Source: Hyphomonadaceae bacterium
GTDB lineage: Bacteria; Pseudomonadota; Alphaproteobacteria; Rhizobiales; Hyphomicrobiaceae
Reading direction: 5' to 3'
NCBI GenBank assembly: GCA_019747815.1
Contig: JAIEQJ010000005.1
Span: 117,576 to 181,575, forward strand
DNA: 64,000 bases
The notes beneath the pieces were generated by a model. It was not told where the DNA came from. It ran no database searches and saw only the letters and a list, made by a program, of their open reading frames with translations. A program made the translations under genes and the position numbers. Numbering within the stretch: the stretch's first letter is position 1; every line of letters begins with the position of its first letter. This document shows positions 37,505 through 46,812 of this stretch, one piece after another.

Positions 37505-37554
37505 TTGACAAGATCAATCAACATTCGCACTAGATGGCCTGCTGAAAAAGCAGG
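37505..37554 (+). promoter_or_regulatory. Candidate promoter and leader hairpin of the iron-binding protein gene
   Basis: TTGACA (37505-37510) matches the -35 consensus; CACTAG (37528-37533) lies 17 bp downstream as a weak -10. Immediately after comes a perfect 6-bp stem, CCTGCT (37538-37543) and AGCAGG (37549-37554) with a GAAAA loop, in the leader. Its role is unknown. Confidence 0.35.
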
Positions 37555-37616
37555 GGTAGTTGACGAACACCCGCGTTCCGAATGCCGGGCTTTGAACCCG
37601 CTGACTGGAGGACGGC

Positions 37617-38681
37617 ATGCAGGCCACACAACGCGCGCGCCGCAGCACTCGCGCCTTCGCGCAGCTCGCCTTCGCTCTCATCGCTGTTGCGTGTCTTAAT
37701 CCTGCTGCCCTGGCACAGGGCGAGGTCAACATCTACTCGTACCGCCAGCCGCAGCTCATCGATCCGCTGCTGAAGACCTTCACCGACAAGACCGGCATCA
37801 AGACAAACGTCATCTTTGCGGCCGCCGGCCTCAACGAGCGCCTCGCTGCCGAAGGGCAGAACAGCCCTGCGGACCTTCTGTTCACCGTGGATGCCGGACG
37901 GCTCTCCGAAGCCAAGGACGCCGGCCTGACCCAGCCTGTCGTTTCGGCGGAGCTGACAAAGGCCATTCCTCCCCAGTTTCGCGATCCCGGCAATCATTGG
38001 TTCGGGCTGACGATGCGCTCACGCGTGGTCTATGCCTCGAGGGAGCGCGTCAAGCAGAACACCATATCCTACGAAGAATTAGCCGACCCGAAGTGGAAGG
38101 GCAAAATCTGCGTCCGCTCCGGCCAGCACGTCTATAACACCTCGCTGATCGCGACCATCATTGCACACAAGGGTGAGGCGTTCACCGAGCGGTGGCTCAG
38201 GGACGTGAAGGCCAATCTGGCGCAGAAGCCTGCAGGCGGTGACCGCGAGCAGGCGCGCGACATCCATTCCGGCAAATGTGACCTGGCGCTCGGCAATACC
38301 TACTACATGGCGCTGATGATGCAGGCCGAGAAGAATCCCGAGCAAAAGGAGTGGGCAAGCGCCATCAAGGTCCTGTTTCCCAACGCCAACGACCGGGGGA
38401 GCCACGTGAATATCTCGGGCATGGCGCTGACGAAGCATGCGCCCAACAAGGCCAATGCGATCAAGCTGATGGAATTCCTCGCCTCGGAGGAGGCGCAGAA
38501 AATCTATGCCACGGCCAACAACGAGTACCCGGTCAACCCCAAAGTTCCTGCCTCTGAGATTGTGCGGAGCTGGGGGGTGCTCAAGGCCGATCCGCTTCCG
38601 CTCGACAACATTGCCAAGTACCGCAAGCGCGCGTCCGAGCTGGTGGACAAGGTAAACTTCGACGCCGGGCCAAGCTCGTAA
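37617..38681 (+). CDS. Ferric-iron ABC transporter substrate-binding protein (FutA/FbpA-like)
   Basis: 354 residues from an ATG at 37617, directly after GGAGGACGGC. A signal peptide (LAFALIAVACLNPAALAQ) precedes the FbpA/FutA-like fold: VNIYSYRQPQLIDPLLKTFTDKTGI, ADLLFTVDAGRL, ICVRSGQHVYN, DIHSGKCDLALGNTYYMALM and VNPKVPASEIV. The two Tyr of NTYYM and Tyr of the first motif are the usual Fe3+ ligands. No permease or ATPase follows in the window, so it is an orphan receptor or works with a distant transporter. The Irr-like box upstream supports iron regulation. Confidence 0.9.
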   Translation: MQATQRARRSTRAFAQLAFALIAVACLNPAALAQGEVNIYSYRQPQLIDPLLKTFTDKTGIKTNVIFAAAGLNERLAAEGQNSPADLLFTVDAGRLSEAKDAGLTQPVVSAELTKAIPPQFRDPGNHWFGLTMRSRVVYASRERVKQNTISYEELADPKWKGKICVRSGQHVYNTSLIATIIAHKGEAFTERWLRDVKANLAQKPAGGDREQARDIHSGKCDLALGNTYYMALMMQAEKNPEQKEWASAIKVLFPNANDRGSHVNISGMALTKHAPNKANAIKLMEFLASEEAQKIYATANNEYPVNPKVPASEIVRSWGVLKADPLPLDNIAKYRKRASELVDKVNFDAGPSS

Positions 38682-38816
38682 GCCAAACCCCATGGCGGAC
38701 GGGCCTTGATGTCGGCGCGAAACCCGCGTCAGGAAGCGGTCTTGTTGCAGAAGCGAAGGGCGTGATAAGAGGGCGCCGCGCCGATCGGGCGCGACGCGTC
38801 AGGCCGAGAACAACCC

Positions 38817-40124
38817 ATGAGCACTGCAGCCGCCGGGCGTAGCCAAGCGCCCCAATCGAGCTTTTTCACCGCCACGCTGAACGAGAGTGATCCGGAACTC
38901 GCCGGCATGGTCGGTCGGGAGTTCAAACGCCAGCAGGACGAAATCGAGCTGATCGCTTCGGAGAACATGGTCTCCCGTGCGGTGCTGGAAACAGTCGGCA
39001 CGGTGCTCACCAACAAATACGCGGAAGGCTATCCGGGCCATCGCTACTATGGCGGCTGTCAGTACGTGGATGAGGCGGAGACGCTGGCCATCGAGCGTGC
39101 CAAGAAGCTGTTCAAGTGCAATTTCGCCAACGTCCAGCCGCATTCGGGCAGCTCCGCCAACCAAGCGGCCTTCATGGCTCTGATGCAGCCCGGCGACACG
39201 TTCATGGGGCTGAGCCTGGCGGCCGGCGGACATTTGACGCACGGCTCGCCCGTGAACATGTCGGGCAAGTGGTTCAAGGTGGTGCCGTACACGGTGCGTC
39301 GGCAGGACCATCGCCTGGACATGGATGAGGTGGCAGCGCTGGCACGCCAGCACAAGCCCAAGGTCATCGTGGCCGGGGGCAGCGCCTATCCGCGCACCAT
39401 CGATTTCGCTGCATTTCGGCAGATTGCTGATGATGTGGGCGCCTATTTGATGGTCGACATGGCCCACTTTGCGGGGCTGGTGGCGGGCGGCGTCCATCCC
39501 TCGCCTTTCCCGCACGCGCACGTGGTTACCACCACGACGCACAAGACGCTGCGCGGCCCGAGAGGCGCGGCGATCTTTACCAACGATGAGGCCCTGGCCA
39601 AGAAGATCAACTCGGCCGTGTTTCCGGGCCTGCAGGGCGGGCCGCTGATGCATGTGGTGGCCGCCAAGGCTGTCGCCTTTGGCGAGGCCCTGCGCCCCGA
39701 GTTCAAGACCTATGCCCGTGCTGTGGCGGAAAACGCCAAGGTGCTCGGCGAGGTGCTTTCGAGCTCGGGGTTCGACCTGGTTTCCGGCGGCACCGATACC
39801 CATCTGCTGCTGGTCGATCTCAGGCCCAAGAAGCTGACCGGCAACAGGGCGGAGAAGGCGCTGGGGCGCGCCAACATCACCACCAACAAGAACGGCGTGC
39901 CGTTCGATCCGGAGAAACCACAGGTGACGTCGGGCATCCGCGTCGGCTCCCCCGCCGGCACCACGCGTGGTTTTGGTGTTGCAGAGTTCCGCACCATCGG
40001 CCGCCTGATGGCCAAAGTGCTGGACGGGCTGGCGGCCAACGGCGAGGAGGGCAATGCCAAGCTTGAGGCCGAGGTGAAGGCCGAGGCGATCGCGCTCTGC
40101 CGGCGGTTTCCGATTTACGCGTGA
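38817..40124 (+). CDS. glyA: Serine hydroxymethyltransferase
   Basis: 435 residues. It converts serine and tetrahydrofolate to glycine and methylene-THF, feeding one-carbon metabolism; with the nearby formate dehydrogenase this fits an organism with active C1 chemistry. The PLP lysine is Lys243 in [42 protein letters not shown] and [18 protein letters not shown] are all intact. The N-terminal extension of about 20 residues (rich in Ser, Ala and Gln) before the folded part is common in Alphaproteobacteria. The downstream order glyA-nrdR-ribD is conserved in the class. Confidence 0.97.
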   Translation: MSTAAAGRSQAPQSSFFTATLNESDPELAGMVGREFKRQQDEIELIASENMVSRAVLETVGTVLTNKYAEGYPGHRYYGGCQYVDEAETLAIERAKKLFKCNFANVQPHSGSSANQAAFMALMQPGDTFMGLSLAAGGHLTHGSPVNMSGKWFKVVPYTVRRQDHRLDMDEVAALARQHKPKVIVAGGSAYPRTIDFAAFRQIADDVGAYLMVDMAHFAGLVAGGVHPSPFPHAHVVTTTTHKTLRGPRGAAIFTNDEALAKKINSAVFPGLQGGPLMHVVAAKAVAFGEALRPEFKTYARAVAENAKVLGEVLSSSGFDLVSGGTDTHLLLVDLRPKKLTGNRAEKALGRANITTNKNGVPFDPEKPQVTSGIRVGSPAGTTRGFGVAEFRTIGRLMAKVLDGLAANGEEGNAKLEAEVKAEAIALCRRFPIYA

Positions 40125-40197
40125 TTTGATACGCAGACTTCGTCGAAGGAACGCGCCTGGCGCCATCGGGCGGCCGAGGCTATGCGGGAGTACGGGG

Positions 40198-40722
40198 ATG
40201 CGTTGCCCCTACTGCAATGGCGACAATACACAGGTCAAGGACAGCCGTCCGACCGAGGAAAACGCGGCCATCCGCCGGCGGCGCGTGTGCGAGGACTGCG
40301 GCGGACGCTTCACCACGTTCGAGCGAATTCAGCTGAGGGAGATCGTTGTCGTCAAGCGATCGGGCCGGCGCGTGCCCTTCGACCGCGAAAAACTCTCCCG
40401 GTCGGTGGAAGTGGCGCTGCGCAAGCGTCCCATTCAGTCCGAGCGAGTCGATCGCCTCGTCTCGGGTCTCGTGCGCCAGCTTGAAAGCATGGGTGAGCAG
40501 GATGTTCCCTCCTCCGTCATTGGCGAATTGGTGATGGAAGCCTTGAAGGGGCTCGATCCCGTCGCCTATGTGCGCTTCGCCTCCGTCTATCGCCATTTCC
40601 GCGAGGCGGCGGACTTCCAGGAGGTGCTGGGCGAGATCGCCGGGCGGGTCGAGCCGGCACAGGAGGCAGGCACCGCCACCCCATCGCAGTCCGGAGCTGA
40701 AGCGGCAGGTAGAAAGCATTGA
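40198..40722 (+). CDS. nrdR: Transcriptional repressor NrdR
   Basis: 174 residues from an ATG at 40198. The N-terminal zinc ribbon ([21 protein letters not shown], with Cys3, Cys6, Cys31 and Cys34) and an ATP-cone ([24 protein letters not shown]) are the two NrdR domains. NrdR binds dATP/ATP and represses ribonucleotide reductase genes through NrdR boxes; none is seen in the window. The C-terminus has about 20 extra residues rich in Ala, Gln and Ser. The stop overlaps the TTG start of ribD, so the two are translationally coupled, as often seen. Confidence 0.95.
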   Translation: MRCPYCNGDNTQVKDSRPTEENAAIRRRRVCEDCGGRFTTFERIQLREIVVVKRSGRRVPFDREKLSRSVEVALRKRPIQSERVDRLVSGLVRQLESMGEQDVPSSVIGELVMEALKGLDPVAYVRFASVYRHFREAADFQEVLGEIAGRVEPAQEAGTATPSQSGAEAAGRKH

Positions 40723-41897
40723 GCGCGAAGGACGCCAGCCAATCCCCATCCGGGGGGAGCGACCAGGATCGCCGGTTCATGGCGCTCGCCCTGCATGTGG
40801 CGCGGCGCATCCTCGGCCAGACGGCGCCGAACCCCGCGGTCGGTGCCGTCATCGCCGATGAGGCGACGGGCGAAGTGGTGGCACGGGGGTGGACCCAGAC
40901 GAGCGGGCGGCCTCACGCCGAGGCGCATGCTTTGGCCAGCGCCGGCGAGCGGGCCCGCGGCAAGACCATGTACGTCACGCTTGAGCCGTGCTCCTATCAC
41001 GGCCGCACATACCCGCTGATCAGCAAGATCATGCCGTGCGCGGAAGCCATTCTGGCCGCCGGCATGCAGCGCGTCGTATGCGCCACCGAGGATCCCAACC
41101 CCGAGATTGCCGGGCGCGGGGTGGAGGTTCTGCGCCAGGCTGGGGTGGCGGTCGATATCGGGCTGTGCGGCGAGGACGCGCGGTGGATGGCGGCCGGCCA
41201 TATTCTGCGCATGACCCAGGGGCGTCCGTTCGTCCAGCTCAAGGTGGCGGTTTCGGGCGATGGCCTGATCGCGCCGGGCGACGGCGCGCCCGTGTGGGTG
41301 TCGGGCCCCGAGGCGCGCGCCTATGCACACCTGCTGCGCGCCCACGCCGATGCCATTCTGGTCGGGCGCAAGACGGTGGAGGATGACGACCCGGAGCTGA
41401 CCTGCCGGCTCCCAGGCCTCGCCAACCGCTCTCCCCGGCGCGTCATTCTCGACCCGAAGTTTCGCATTTCCCCGACTTTCAAGATGTTCCAAACGGCCCA
41501 CCGCGTTCCGATCCTCATCTATGGCGCATCGGCGAACGGCATGCCCCGCTATCCGAGCGGTGTGGAGGTCCGGCACGTTCCCGCCGACGGCGACGGCCGG
41601 CTGCAGCTCAAGGCCGTGCTGCAATCGCTGAGCGGGGATGGGGTTACGCGCGTGCTGGTCGAAGGCGGGCCGACCATTGCAAGCGCACTGCTGGCGGCCG
41701 ACCTAGCCGATGAAGTCGTCATTGCCCGCGGCACGGCAGCGCTGGGCGCCAAGGGCCGCAAGCCGTTCGGCGACCGTGGCTTGGAGATTCTGGACGACAC
41801 TACGCGCTGGCGCCTGGAGGCGAGGCGCGTGATCGGCGCCGACACGCTTTCGATCCACCGCAGGAGCGATCGATTTACCGACGGAGCCAAGGCATGA
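40719..41897 (+). CDS. ribD: Bifunctional riboflavin biosynthesis deaminase/reductase RibD, with an altered zinc site
   Basis: 392 residues from a TTG at 40719 overlapping the nrdR stop. The N-terminal deaminase and C-terminal reductase act on the pyrimidine intermediates of riboflavin synthesis. The zinc site is unusual: His66-Ala-Glu68 and Cys91 are normal ([19 protein letters not shown]), but the second Cys is at 107 after [10 protein letters not shown]. The spacing is 16 residues, where E. coli RibD and most relatives have 9 (HGRTPPC). The reductase half, with [27 protein letters not shown] and [13 protein letters not shown], looks complete. The insertion is in frame. It overlaps the thioesterase gene by four bases. 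Confidence 0.93.
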   Translation: MSAKDASQSPSGGSDQDRRFMALALHVARRILGQTAPNPAVGAVIADEATGEVVARGWTQTSGRPHAEAHALASAGERARGKTMYVTLEPCSYHGRTYPLISKIMPCAEAILAAGMQRVVCATEDPNPEIAGRGVEVLRQAGVAVDIGLCGEDARWMAAGHILRMTQGRPFVQLKVAVSGDGLIAPGDGAPVWVSGPEARAYAHLLRAHADAILVGRKTVEDDDPELTCRLPGLANRSPRRVILDPKFRISPTFKMFQTAHRVPILIYGASANGMPRYPSGVEVRHVPADGDGRLQLKAVLQSLSGDGVTRVLVEGGPTIASALLAADLADEVVIARGTAALGAKGRKPFGDRGLEILDDTTRWRLEARRVIGADTLSIHRRSDRFTDGAKA

Positions 41898-42340
41898 CGG
41901 GGCCGTTTCGCTATTTTCTGCGCGTGCGCTACCAGGATTGCGACGCGCAGCATGTGGTGTTCAACTCGCGCTACAGCGACTACGCGGACCTTGCCTGCTT
42001 CGAGTTCATGCGCGCTGCGCTGCCGCGGCCGACGGACGGCTTCGACGGCACCTTCGAGATCCAGAACGTGCGCCAGGTCATCGAATGGAAATCGCCGGCC
42101 CGCTTCGACTATGTGCTCGACGTCTCTGCCTGGGTCAGCCGCGTCGGCACGACATCGTTCACGCTTAATACGCAGATGCGGCGGGCGGGGGAAGCCCCGG
42201 TGCTGGCCACGACCGAGACGACCTATGTGCATGTGGACCCGAAGACGTTCACCAAGCGCGCCATTGACCCTCGGATGCGCGCGGCACTGGAGGCGGGCGC
42301 GCGCGGCAGGACCACGGATCACGCCGGGTCCTCGCGCTAA
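41894..42340 (+). CDS. Acyl-CoA thioesterase (4-hydroxybenzoyl-CoA thioesterase-like hotdog protein)
   Basis: 148 residues, the usual size of hotdog thioesterases. YQDCDAQHVVFNSRYSDYADLACFEFMR (residues 13-40) contains the family Asp in the D-x-x-x-H-V/G-x(3)-N-x-R-Y motif, with Asp15/Asp17-His20. IEWKSPARFDYVLDVSAWVSRVGTTSFTL supplies the second half of the fold. It cleaves acyl-CoA thioesters, most likely in the cytoplasm; the acyl group is unknown. The ATG overlaps the ribD stop (ATGA), which suggests one operon from glyA or nrdR onward. It is convergent with ubiE, 13 bp apart. Confidence 0.88.
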   Translation: MTGPFRYFLRVRYQDCDAQHVVFNSRYSDYADLACFEFMRAALPRPTDGFDGTFEIQNVRQVIEWKSPARFDYVLDVSAWVSRVGTTSFTLNTQMRRAGEAPVLATTETTYVHVDPKTFTKRAIDPRMRAALEAGARGRTTDHAGSSR

Positions 42341-42353
42341 GCCAATTCCGGGT

Positions 42354-43142
42354 TCATAGCCGCCATCCCGAATGGATTGCCGCGATGCCGCCGGTGAGGT
42401 TGCGATAGGCGGCGCGGGAGAAACCCGCCGCACCGATCATGCCGGCGAATGTCTCCTGCTTGGGGAATTTGCGGATGCTCTCGACCAGGTAGCGGTAGGC
42501 CTCGGCATTGCCGGCGGTGAGCTGGCCGAGGCGGGGGATCACCTCAAAGGAATGGAAATCGTAGACCCGGTCGAGCAGCGGCACCTCGCACCTGGAGAAC
42601 TCGATGCAGAGAAAGCGCCCCCCGGTCTTCAGCACGCGATAGGCCTCGCTGAGCGCCTTGTCGATGTGGGTGACGTTGCGGATGCCGAAGCCGATCGTGT
42701 AGGCGTCGAAGCTCTTGTCGGGGAACGGCAACGCTTCGGCGTTGCCGATGGCAAAGGCGACGCGCTCCGCGAGTCCGGCACCTGCGAGCCGCTTGCGGCC
42801 CGCCGCCAGCATCTCCGGGTTGATGTCGAACAGCGTGGCCGTGCAGCCGGGACCGCCGACGCGCAGGAAACGCTCCGTGAGGTCGCCGGTGCCGCCGGCG
42901 ACATCCAGAAGCCGGAAAGCCTGCGCCGAGCGGGGGGGTGCGAGCCAGCCGATGACATCGTCCTTCCAGAGCCGGTGCAGACCGCCCGACATCAAATCGT
43001 TCATGAGATCGTAGCGGCCCGCCACGGCCGAGAAGATATCGTTGACCAGCCCCTGCCGGTCGCCCTCGGCGACGGTCTTGAACCCGAACGACACGGTGTC
43101 GCCAGGAGCGGGCGGATCGGATTTCTTGGACGTGCTGCTCAT
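42354..43142 (-). CDS. ubiE: Bifunctional demethylmenaquinone/2-methoxy-6-polyprenyl-1,4-benzoquinol methylase UbiE
   Basis: 262 residues. SAM-dependent C-methylation in ubiquinone (and menaquinone) synthesis. UbiE landmarks are clear: [27 protein letters not shown], motif [48 protein letters not shown] and [45 protein letters not shown]. About 25 residues of a charged N-terminal extension precede the fold. It supplies quinone chemistry that the quinone-reducing FDH depends on in general, but this is not a dedicated link. The next gene on the same strand is 94 bp upstream. Confidence 0.96.
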   Translation of the reverse strand: MSSTSKKSDPPAPGDTVSFGFKTVAEGDRQGLVNDIFSAVAGRYDLMNDLMSGGLHRLWKDDVIGWLAPPRSAQAFRLLDVAGGTGDLTERFLRVGGPGCTATLFDINPEMLAAGRKRLAGAGLAERVAFAIGNAEALPFPDKSFDAYTIGFGIRNVTHIDKALSEAYRVLKTGGRFLCIEFSRCEVPLLDRVYDFHSFEVIPRLGQLTAGNAEAYRYLVESIRKFPKQETFAGMIGAAGFSRAAYRNLTGGIAAIHSGWRL

Positions 43143-43236
43143 GGGCTCAGATTAGCCGAGCATGCCAGTGCGCGCCACGATGAGGGCGAACGTACGGAGC
43201 GCCGGGCTTGCATGCACGGCTTCGTGTCGCACGCGC

Positions 43237-43470
43237 TCACTTCTTGCCCAAATGCCGCAGCTCGTCGTCGTCGAGCGCGCGGGCTTCTTCGGGCAGCATC
43301 ACCGGAATGCCGTCGCGGATTGGATAGGCCAGACGGGCTGCGCGGCTGATGAGCTCCTGGCGGGCTTCATCGTAGATCAGCGCCGTCTTGGTCAGCGGAC
43401 AGACGAGCATTTCCAGCACCCGCGGATCGGCGCGGCGGGAAGGCTCGGCTTGCGCGGGCGTGTCTGCCAT
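43237..43470 (-). CDS. Trm112-family small protein
   Basis: 77 residues. [17 protein letters not shown], then [27 protein letters not shown] is the Trm112-like zinc-ribbon-derived fold, where only the CPLTK Cys of the zinc site remains, as is common in bacteria. The mature fold begins near residue 14 ([12 protein letters not shown]). In eukaryotes Trm112 activates methyltransferases. Here its neighbours are the Lon-N-domain protein and UbiE, a methyltransferase, but a direct link is only inference. The ATG at 43470 has AAGGAG upstream. Confidence 0.85.
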   Translation of the reverse strand: MADTPAQAEPSRRADPRVLEMLVCPLTKTALIYDEARQELISRAARLAYPIRDGIPVMLPEEARALDDDELRHLGKK

Positions 43471-43490
43471 GTCGAACCGCTCCTTGCGGG

Positions 43491-44174
43491 CTATTGCAGC
43501 GTGGAGCCGGAGCCGCCGGGGCTGGCCGCCAGCTCCATCTCGGCCAGCGCCACCAGCATCTCGGCCCGGTCCTTCAGATTGGCGGCTTCCAGCAAGGCCT
43601 GCTTCTCCTCCGGCCCGAAGGGGCTGACGATGGCCAGGGAGTTGATCAGCGTCTCGTTCGACGATTTGGAGATCGCCGCCCAGTCCGCCTTGAGGTTGCG
43701 CGCCTCCAGATAAGCCTTCAGCGTCTTCAACAGGCCCGGCCGGTCGACATCGTCCTCGCCGGCGCCGGCCGCGAAATCGCCCGTGAACCTATCGTAGCTG
43801 ACCGTGCAGATGCGATAGGGCTTCTCGAACGGCACCTCCTCGACGAGCGTAAAGCGCACAATCCCCGTCAGGGAGATCAGCATGCGGCCTTCGTCCAGCT
43901 CCTGATAGCCGGTCACGCGGCCGGCGCAGCCGACGCGGCGCAGCGGCGCCGCGCGCCCGGGCGGCGACTCCTCGTCGCCACCCGCAGGCTGCAGCATGCC
44001 CATCACGCGCGAGGTGGACACCACGTCCTCCACCATCTGCAGGTAGCGCGGCTCGAAGATGTTGAGCGGCAGCGTTGCGCGCGGCAGCAGAATTGCGCCC
44101 CGCAACGGGAACACCGGTATGCGCTGCGGCAGGTCCGCAGGGCCTTGATAGCGTTCCGAGAACTTCCGCACCAT
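43491..44174 (-). CDS. Lon N-terminal substrate-binding domain protein (LonN-like)
   Basis: 227 residues from the ATG at 44174, which fits the family start ([26 protein letters not shown]). [62 protein letters not shown] and [15 protein letters not shown] are the Lon N-domain signatures. It lacks the ATPase and protease domains, so it probably binds peptides or adapts substrates. It directly follows the CnoX/YbbN-like thioredoxin gene (17-bp gap), so the two are likely co-transcribed; this pairing with protein quality-control genes is common in the class. Confidence 0.92.
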   Translation of the reverse strand: MVRKFSERYQGPADLPQRIPVFPLRGAILLPRATLPLNIFEPRYLQMVEDVVSTSRVMGMLQPAGGDEESPPGRAAPLRRVGCAGRVTGYQELDEGRMLISLTGIVRFTLVEEVPFEKPYRICTVSYDRFTGDFAAGAGEDDVDRPGLLKTLKAYLEARNLKADWAAISKSSNETLINSLAIVSPFGPEEKQALLEAANLKDRAEMLVALAEMELAASPGGSGSTLQ

Positions 44175-44191
44175 CACCCCCGCCCATGGCC

Positions 44192-45109
44192 TCAAGAAAA
44201 CAGAATGGATGACAATCTGCGCCGGCCCTCGAGCGTCGCGGGGTCCTTCGGCCCCCAGGCGTCGAAGAGCTGCACGAGCTGCTTGCGCGCCGCCTCCTCG
44301 TTCCACTTGCGGTCACGGCGGAAACTCTCCAGGAGCTGCTCTGCGGCCTCCGATTTCCGGCCGGCGGCGGCCAGCGCCATCGCATAGTCGATGCGGGCCT
44401 GATGATTGGCCGGCTCCGCCTCCACCTTGGCCTCGAGCTTGTCGGCGTCGCCCGCCTTGCCCGCGAGCTTTGCCAGATCCAGCGCCGCGCGCACGCTTGC
44501 AACGGGCCCGGCCTCGCGCTTGTCGGGCGGCACCAAGCCCAGCGTCTGCTCGGCGCGCGCGACGTCGCCGCTCTTGAGATAGCACCGGGCGAGACCGGCC
44601 AGGGCGGCCACGTTCTGCGGGTCCGTCTGGAGGAGCGCAGCGTAGATCTCGGCTGCCCCCTGCAGGTCACCGGCCTCCAGCGCCTGATCCGCCGCCGCCA
44701 GGGCCGCTGCCGCGTCCATGGCCGCTTCCTCGCCCAGCAGCCGCTCGACAAAGGCCTTCACCGCGCTTTCCGGCTGGGCACCCTGGAAGCCGTCGAGCGG
44801 CCGCCCGTCACGGAAGGCGTAGACGGTCGGGATCGACTGAATGCGCAGCTGATTGGCCAGCGTCTGATTCTCGTCGATGTTGACCTTGACGAGGCGCACC
44901 TTGCCGTTGTGGGAGCGGACCACCTTCTCCAGGATCGGCGTCAGCTGCTTGCAGGGGCCGCACCAGGGCGCCCAGAAATCGACCAGCACCGGCGCCGTGC
45001 GCGAGGCCTCGATCACGTCGCGGGCGAAGGTGGCGACCGTTGCGTCCTTGATGATATCGCCCGCGGGCGTCTTGGGCTGTCCGCCCGGCTTGCCGATCGA
45101 TAGGTCCAT
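44192..45109 (-). CDS. Thioredoxin-fold co-chaperone (CnoX/YbbN-like)
   Basis: 305 residues from the ATG at 45109; the open frame extends further but homology starts at MDLSIGK. Residues 20-130 form a thioredoxin domain with the redox site WAPWCGPCKQL (Cys50 and Cys53) and cis-Pro in SIPTVYAF. The C-terminal 170 residues form TPR-like repeats (AALAAADQALEAGDLQGAAEIYAALLQTDPQN, LARCYLKSGDVARAEQ). CnoX proteins hold chlorine- or heat-damaged proteins for GroEL and DnaK. Both Cys of a CGPC motif are present, so unlike E. coli YbbN (SQHC) it may be redox active. Confidence 0.92.
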   Translation of the reverse strand: MDLSIGKPGGQPKTPAGDIIKDATVATFARDVIEASRTAPVLVDFWAPWCGPCKQLTPILEKVVRSHNGKVRLVKVNIDENQTLANQLRIQSIPTVYAFRDGRPLDGFQGAQPESAVKAFVERLLGEEAAMDAAAALAAADQALEAGDLQGAAEIYAALLQTDPQNVAALAGLARCYLKSGDVARAEQTLGLVPPDKREAGPVASVRAALDLAKLAGKAGDADKLEAKVEAEPANHQARIDYAMALAAAGRKSEAAEQLLESFRRDRKWNEEAARKQLVQLFDAWGPKDPATLEGRRRLSSILFS

Positions 45110-45143
45110 TGCGATTCTCCAGAGCCCGATTGCGGGCTTCGTC

Positions 45144-45671
45144 TCATGATCCGTTCTGCTCAGGCGAGGCAACGGCTGTCGAGGCAACCGCCATGATGCG
45201 CGGCTCGTGTCCGCACGAGCGAATGAACGCCAGCAGGTCCTGCCGCGCGATGTTGGTCGTCGCCGAGTTCTCCAGCGGGTGGTAGTTGAGCCGCTCGTGA
45301 CGCATCATATCGGCATCGAGAATGACCGTCACCCGATGTGCGGTATCATTGATAAGTGCAAAAGGCGTGACCGAGCCCGCCGGCACGCCCAACACCTCCA
45401 TCAGCAGCTCGGGCTTGCCGAAGCTCAGGCGGTCGCAGGCGAGCGTCTTGTGCAAGGTCTTGAGATCGATATGTGAACGTCCGAGCGCGATCACAAGGAA
45501 CAAATGCCCCTTCTTGTCCTTGAGAAACAGATTCTTGGTGTGCCCGCCCGGCAGCTCGCGCTCGAGCTTGGAGCTTTCCGAAACAGTGAATACGGCAGCA
45601 TGCTCGACCGTTTCGGTGGCGATGCCGAGGTCAGCCAGGCGAGTGAACAGGTCTTGTCGGGAGGCGGGCAT
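45144..45671 (-). CDS. Prolyl-tRNA editing protein / YbaK-family trans-editing deacylase
   Basis: 175 residues from the ATG at 45671 (open frame starts at 45782 without support). Family features are ETVEHAAVFTVSESSKLERELPGGHTKNLFLKDKKGHLFLVIALGRSHIDLKTLHKTL and SVTPFALINDTAHRVTVILDADMMRHERLNYHPLENSATTNI. This is the ProX/PrdX sub-family, which hydrolyses Ala-tRNA-Pro formed by mischarging. Conserved Lys in GGHTKNLFLKDKK and the NDT motif are present. It lies beside the tRNA-Gly gene (+ strand), which may be coincidence. Confidence 0.9.
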   Translation of the reverse strand: MPASRQDLFTRLADLGIATETVEHAAVFTVSESSKLERELPGGHTKNLFLKDKKGHLFLVIALGRSHIDLKTLHKTLACDRLSFGKPELLMEVLGVPAGSVTPFALINDTAHRVTVILDADMMRHERLNYHPLENSATTNIARQDLLAFIRSCGHEPRIMAVASTAVASPEQNGS

Positions 45672-45836
45672 GCGCGGTTTGGATGCTCGGAACAGATACG
45701 AAGCGTCCGGCCGTCTTAGCCGAGCGGGCTTTGCTCGTGCAACCACCGCAAGTGCTTTGCATGGGTCCTGATCGACGGGCATGACCCTGCCATTGGCGCC
45801 GCTGTGCCGGCGGCTCGGGCAGCACGGCGCCTGCGC

Positions 45837-45865
45837 TTGCCAACCCGGCGCCTTTGCTGCATAAG
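45837..45865 (+). promoter_or_regulatory. Candidate promoter of tRNA-Gly
   Basis: TTGCCA (45837-45842), a 17-bp spacer and CATAAG (45860-45865). This would start transcription about 45872, some 15 bases before the tRNA. It lies within the frame of no gene and is the only good match upstream of the tRNA. Confidence 0.5.
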
Positions 45866-45886
45866 ACCGGCCTTACCACCATGGAC

Positions 45887-45961
45887 GCGGGTGTAGCTCA
45901 GGGGTAGAGCATCACGTTGCCAACGTGAGGGTCGAGGGTTCAAATCCCTTCGCCCGCTCCA
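45887..45961 (+). tRNA. tRNA-Gly (GCC anticodon)
   Basis: The 75-nt cloverleaf has acceptor stem GCGGGTG/CGCCCGC (one G-U pair), D loop AGCTCAGGGGTAGAGC, anticodon stem CACG/CGTG with loop TTGCCAA (anticodon GCC at 45919-45921), T arm AGGGTTCAAATCCCT and a genome-encoded CCA end at 45959-45961. All stems pair. It decodes GGC/GGU glycine codons and stands alone. Confidence 0.97.
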
Positions 45962-46070
45962 ATTTAGCCAAATTTGACTTGCTGGCCGCGCGTTGACCGT
46001 GCCGCTGGCGCTTGGCCAGTCGTTCTCTCCACACCATATGACCGGGGTGAACTTTCTGGCGCAGGATGCC

Positions 46071-46313
46071 ATGGGGCTCGTACGGACAGTGCTGGCTATT
46101 GCGGTTGGTGTGTTCGCCATGTGGGGGGGCGTGGCGGAGGCGCAGAAGCAATCCAAGCCCCCCAAGCGGCCTATCATCATCAACGACCGCTCAATCTTCC
46201 AACCCCCGCCGCCTCCGCACGAGCGGACGTATATGGGGCCGGGCCCATCGATCGCGCCGCCGATGGAGCGCCTTCCTCAAGTGCCGCCGCTGGCGCAGCC
46301 GCCCATCCGCTAG
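46071..46313 (+). CDS. Small exported proline-rich protein; stop codon supplied by a palindromic repeat
   Basis: 80 residues from the ATG at 46071 (CAGGATGCC upstream); earlier in-frame starts have weaker context. The protein has a signal peptide (LVRTVLAIAVGVFAMWGGVAEAQ) and a Pro-rich mature part (KPPKRPIIINDRSIFQPPPPPHERT, ending LAQPPIR). No domain is recognised. The TAG stop (46311-46313) lies inside the first bases of a 74-bp imperfect palindrome, so the last codons may have been altered by insertion. Expression and function are unknown. Confidence 0.55.
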   Translation: MGLVRTVLAIAVGVFAMWGGVAEAQKQSKPPKRPIIINDRSIFQPPPPPHERTYMGPGPSIAPPMERLPQVPPLAQPPIR

Positions 46314-46383
46314 TGTCCCGATCGCGAAGTTCGCTCAGTAGGCGTGCTGCGAGGAAGGGCGAATTTCTCGATCATCACACTAG
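46310..46383. repeat. Imperfect palindromic repeat, copy 1
   Basis: The element runs from CTAGTGT (46310-46316) to ACACTAG (46377-46383). Inside it, GATCGCGAAGTTCGC on the left and GCGAATTTCTCGATC on the right pair as an imperfect stem, with a central region CTCAGTAGGCGTGCTGCGAG. Two more copies lie at 62213-62289 and 62303-62377. It includes the TAG stop of the gene before it. Confidence 0.85.
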
Positions 46384-46546
46384 GCCCGAATGGCCGGCGC
46401 TTTGCGCCGCAAAGCCTTGGCTTGCCGCATTTTAACCATGAGCTGGGGTGCACACTGCCCCTCGGTGCGGTTCGCAAAACTGAGGAACCCTGGTGGGGGT
46501 AGCACCGTTTGGCTCCTCAGCACCACGAGAACACGGAAGGCCGCAC

Positions 46547-46678
46547 ATGTCCAAGCGCCCGCCCTATCTCGAAGTGATCGTCACGGCCCTCGTCATGGCC
46601 TTTCTCACCCTGGTCGTCATTGGGGGCCTCGATATCCGCCCCGAGGGCTTCAGCCAAATAACCATGCGTGCGGAATAG
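46547..46678 (+). CDS. Very small single-span membrane protein (43 residues)
   Basis: The ATG at 46547 follows GGAAGG by six bases. MSKRPPYLEVIVTALVMAFLTLVVIGGLDIRPEGF has one clear transmembrane segment (about residues 9-28) with a positively charged N-end, giving a short periplasmic tail. The frame upstream has no good start. No family is known to me. It lies between the palindromic repeat and a nuclease gene on the other strand. Confidence rests on the ribosome-binding site and membrane topology. Confidence 0.5.
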   Translation: MSKRPPYLEVIVTALVMAFLTLVVIGGLDIRPEGFSQITMRAE

Positions 46679-46812
46679 CGCGCTCCGCAGCGCAAGCTGC
46701 CGCAAGCCCTTGGAGATGCATCCGGAGATGAGGCTGCCCGTCGCTCTGCGGCGATGGGCGCGTGCAGCCCTCTCCACCCTCCTGCGTCCGCCATGCGGGA
46801 GCGCTTCTGCTC

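Noticed and set aside
38682..38816. Possible riboswitch before glyA
   Set aside because: No glycine, SAM or THF aptamer-like pairing could be recognised in this 135-bp leader.
38799..40166. A 455-codon reverse frame over glyA
   Set aside because: It is the shadow of glyA, whose catalytic residues are all intact; composition of the reverse product is atypical and without domains.
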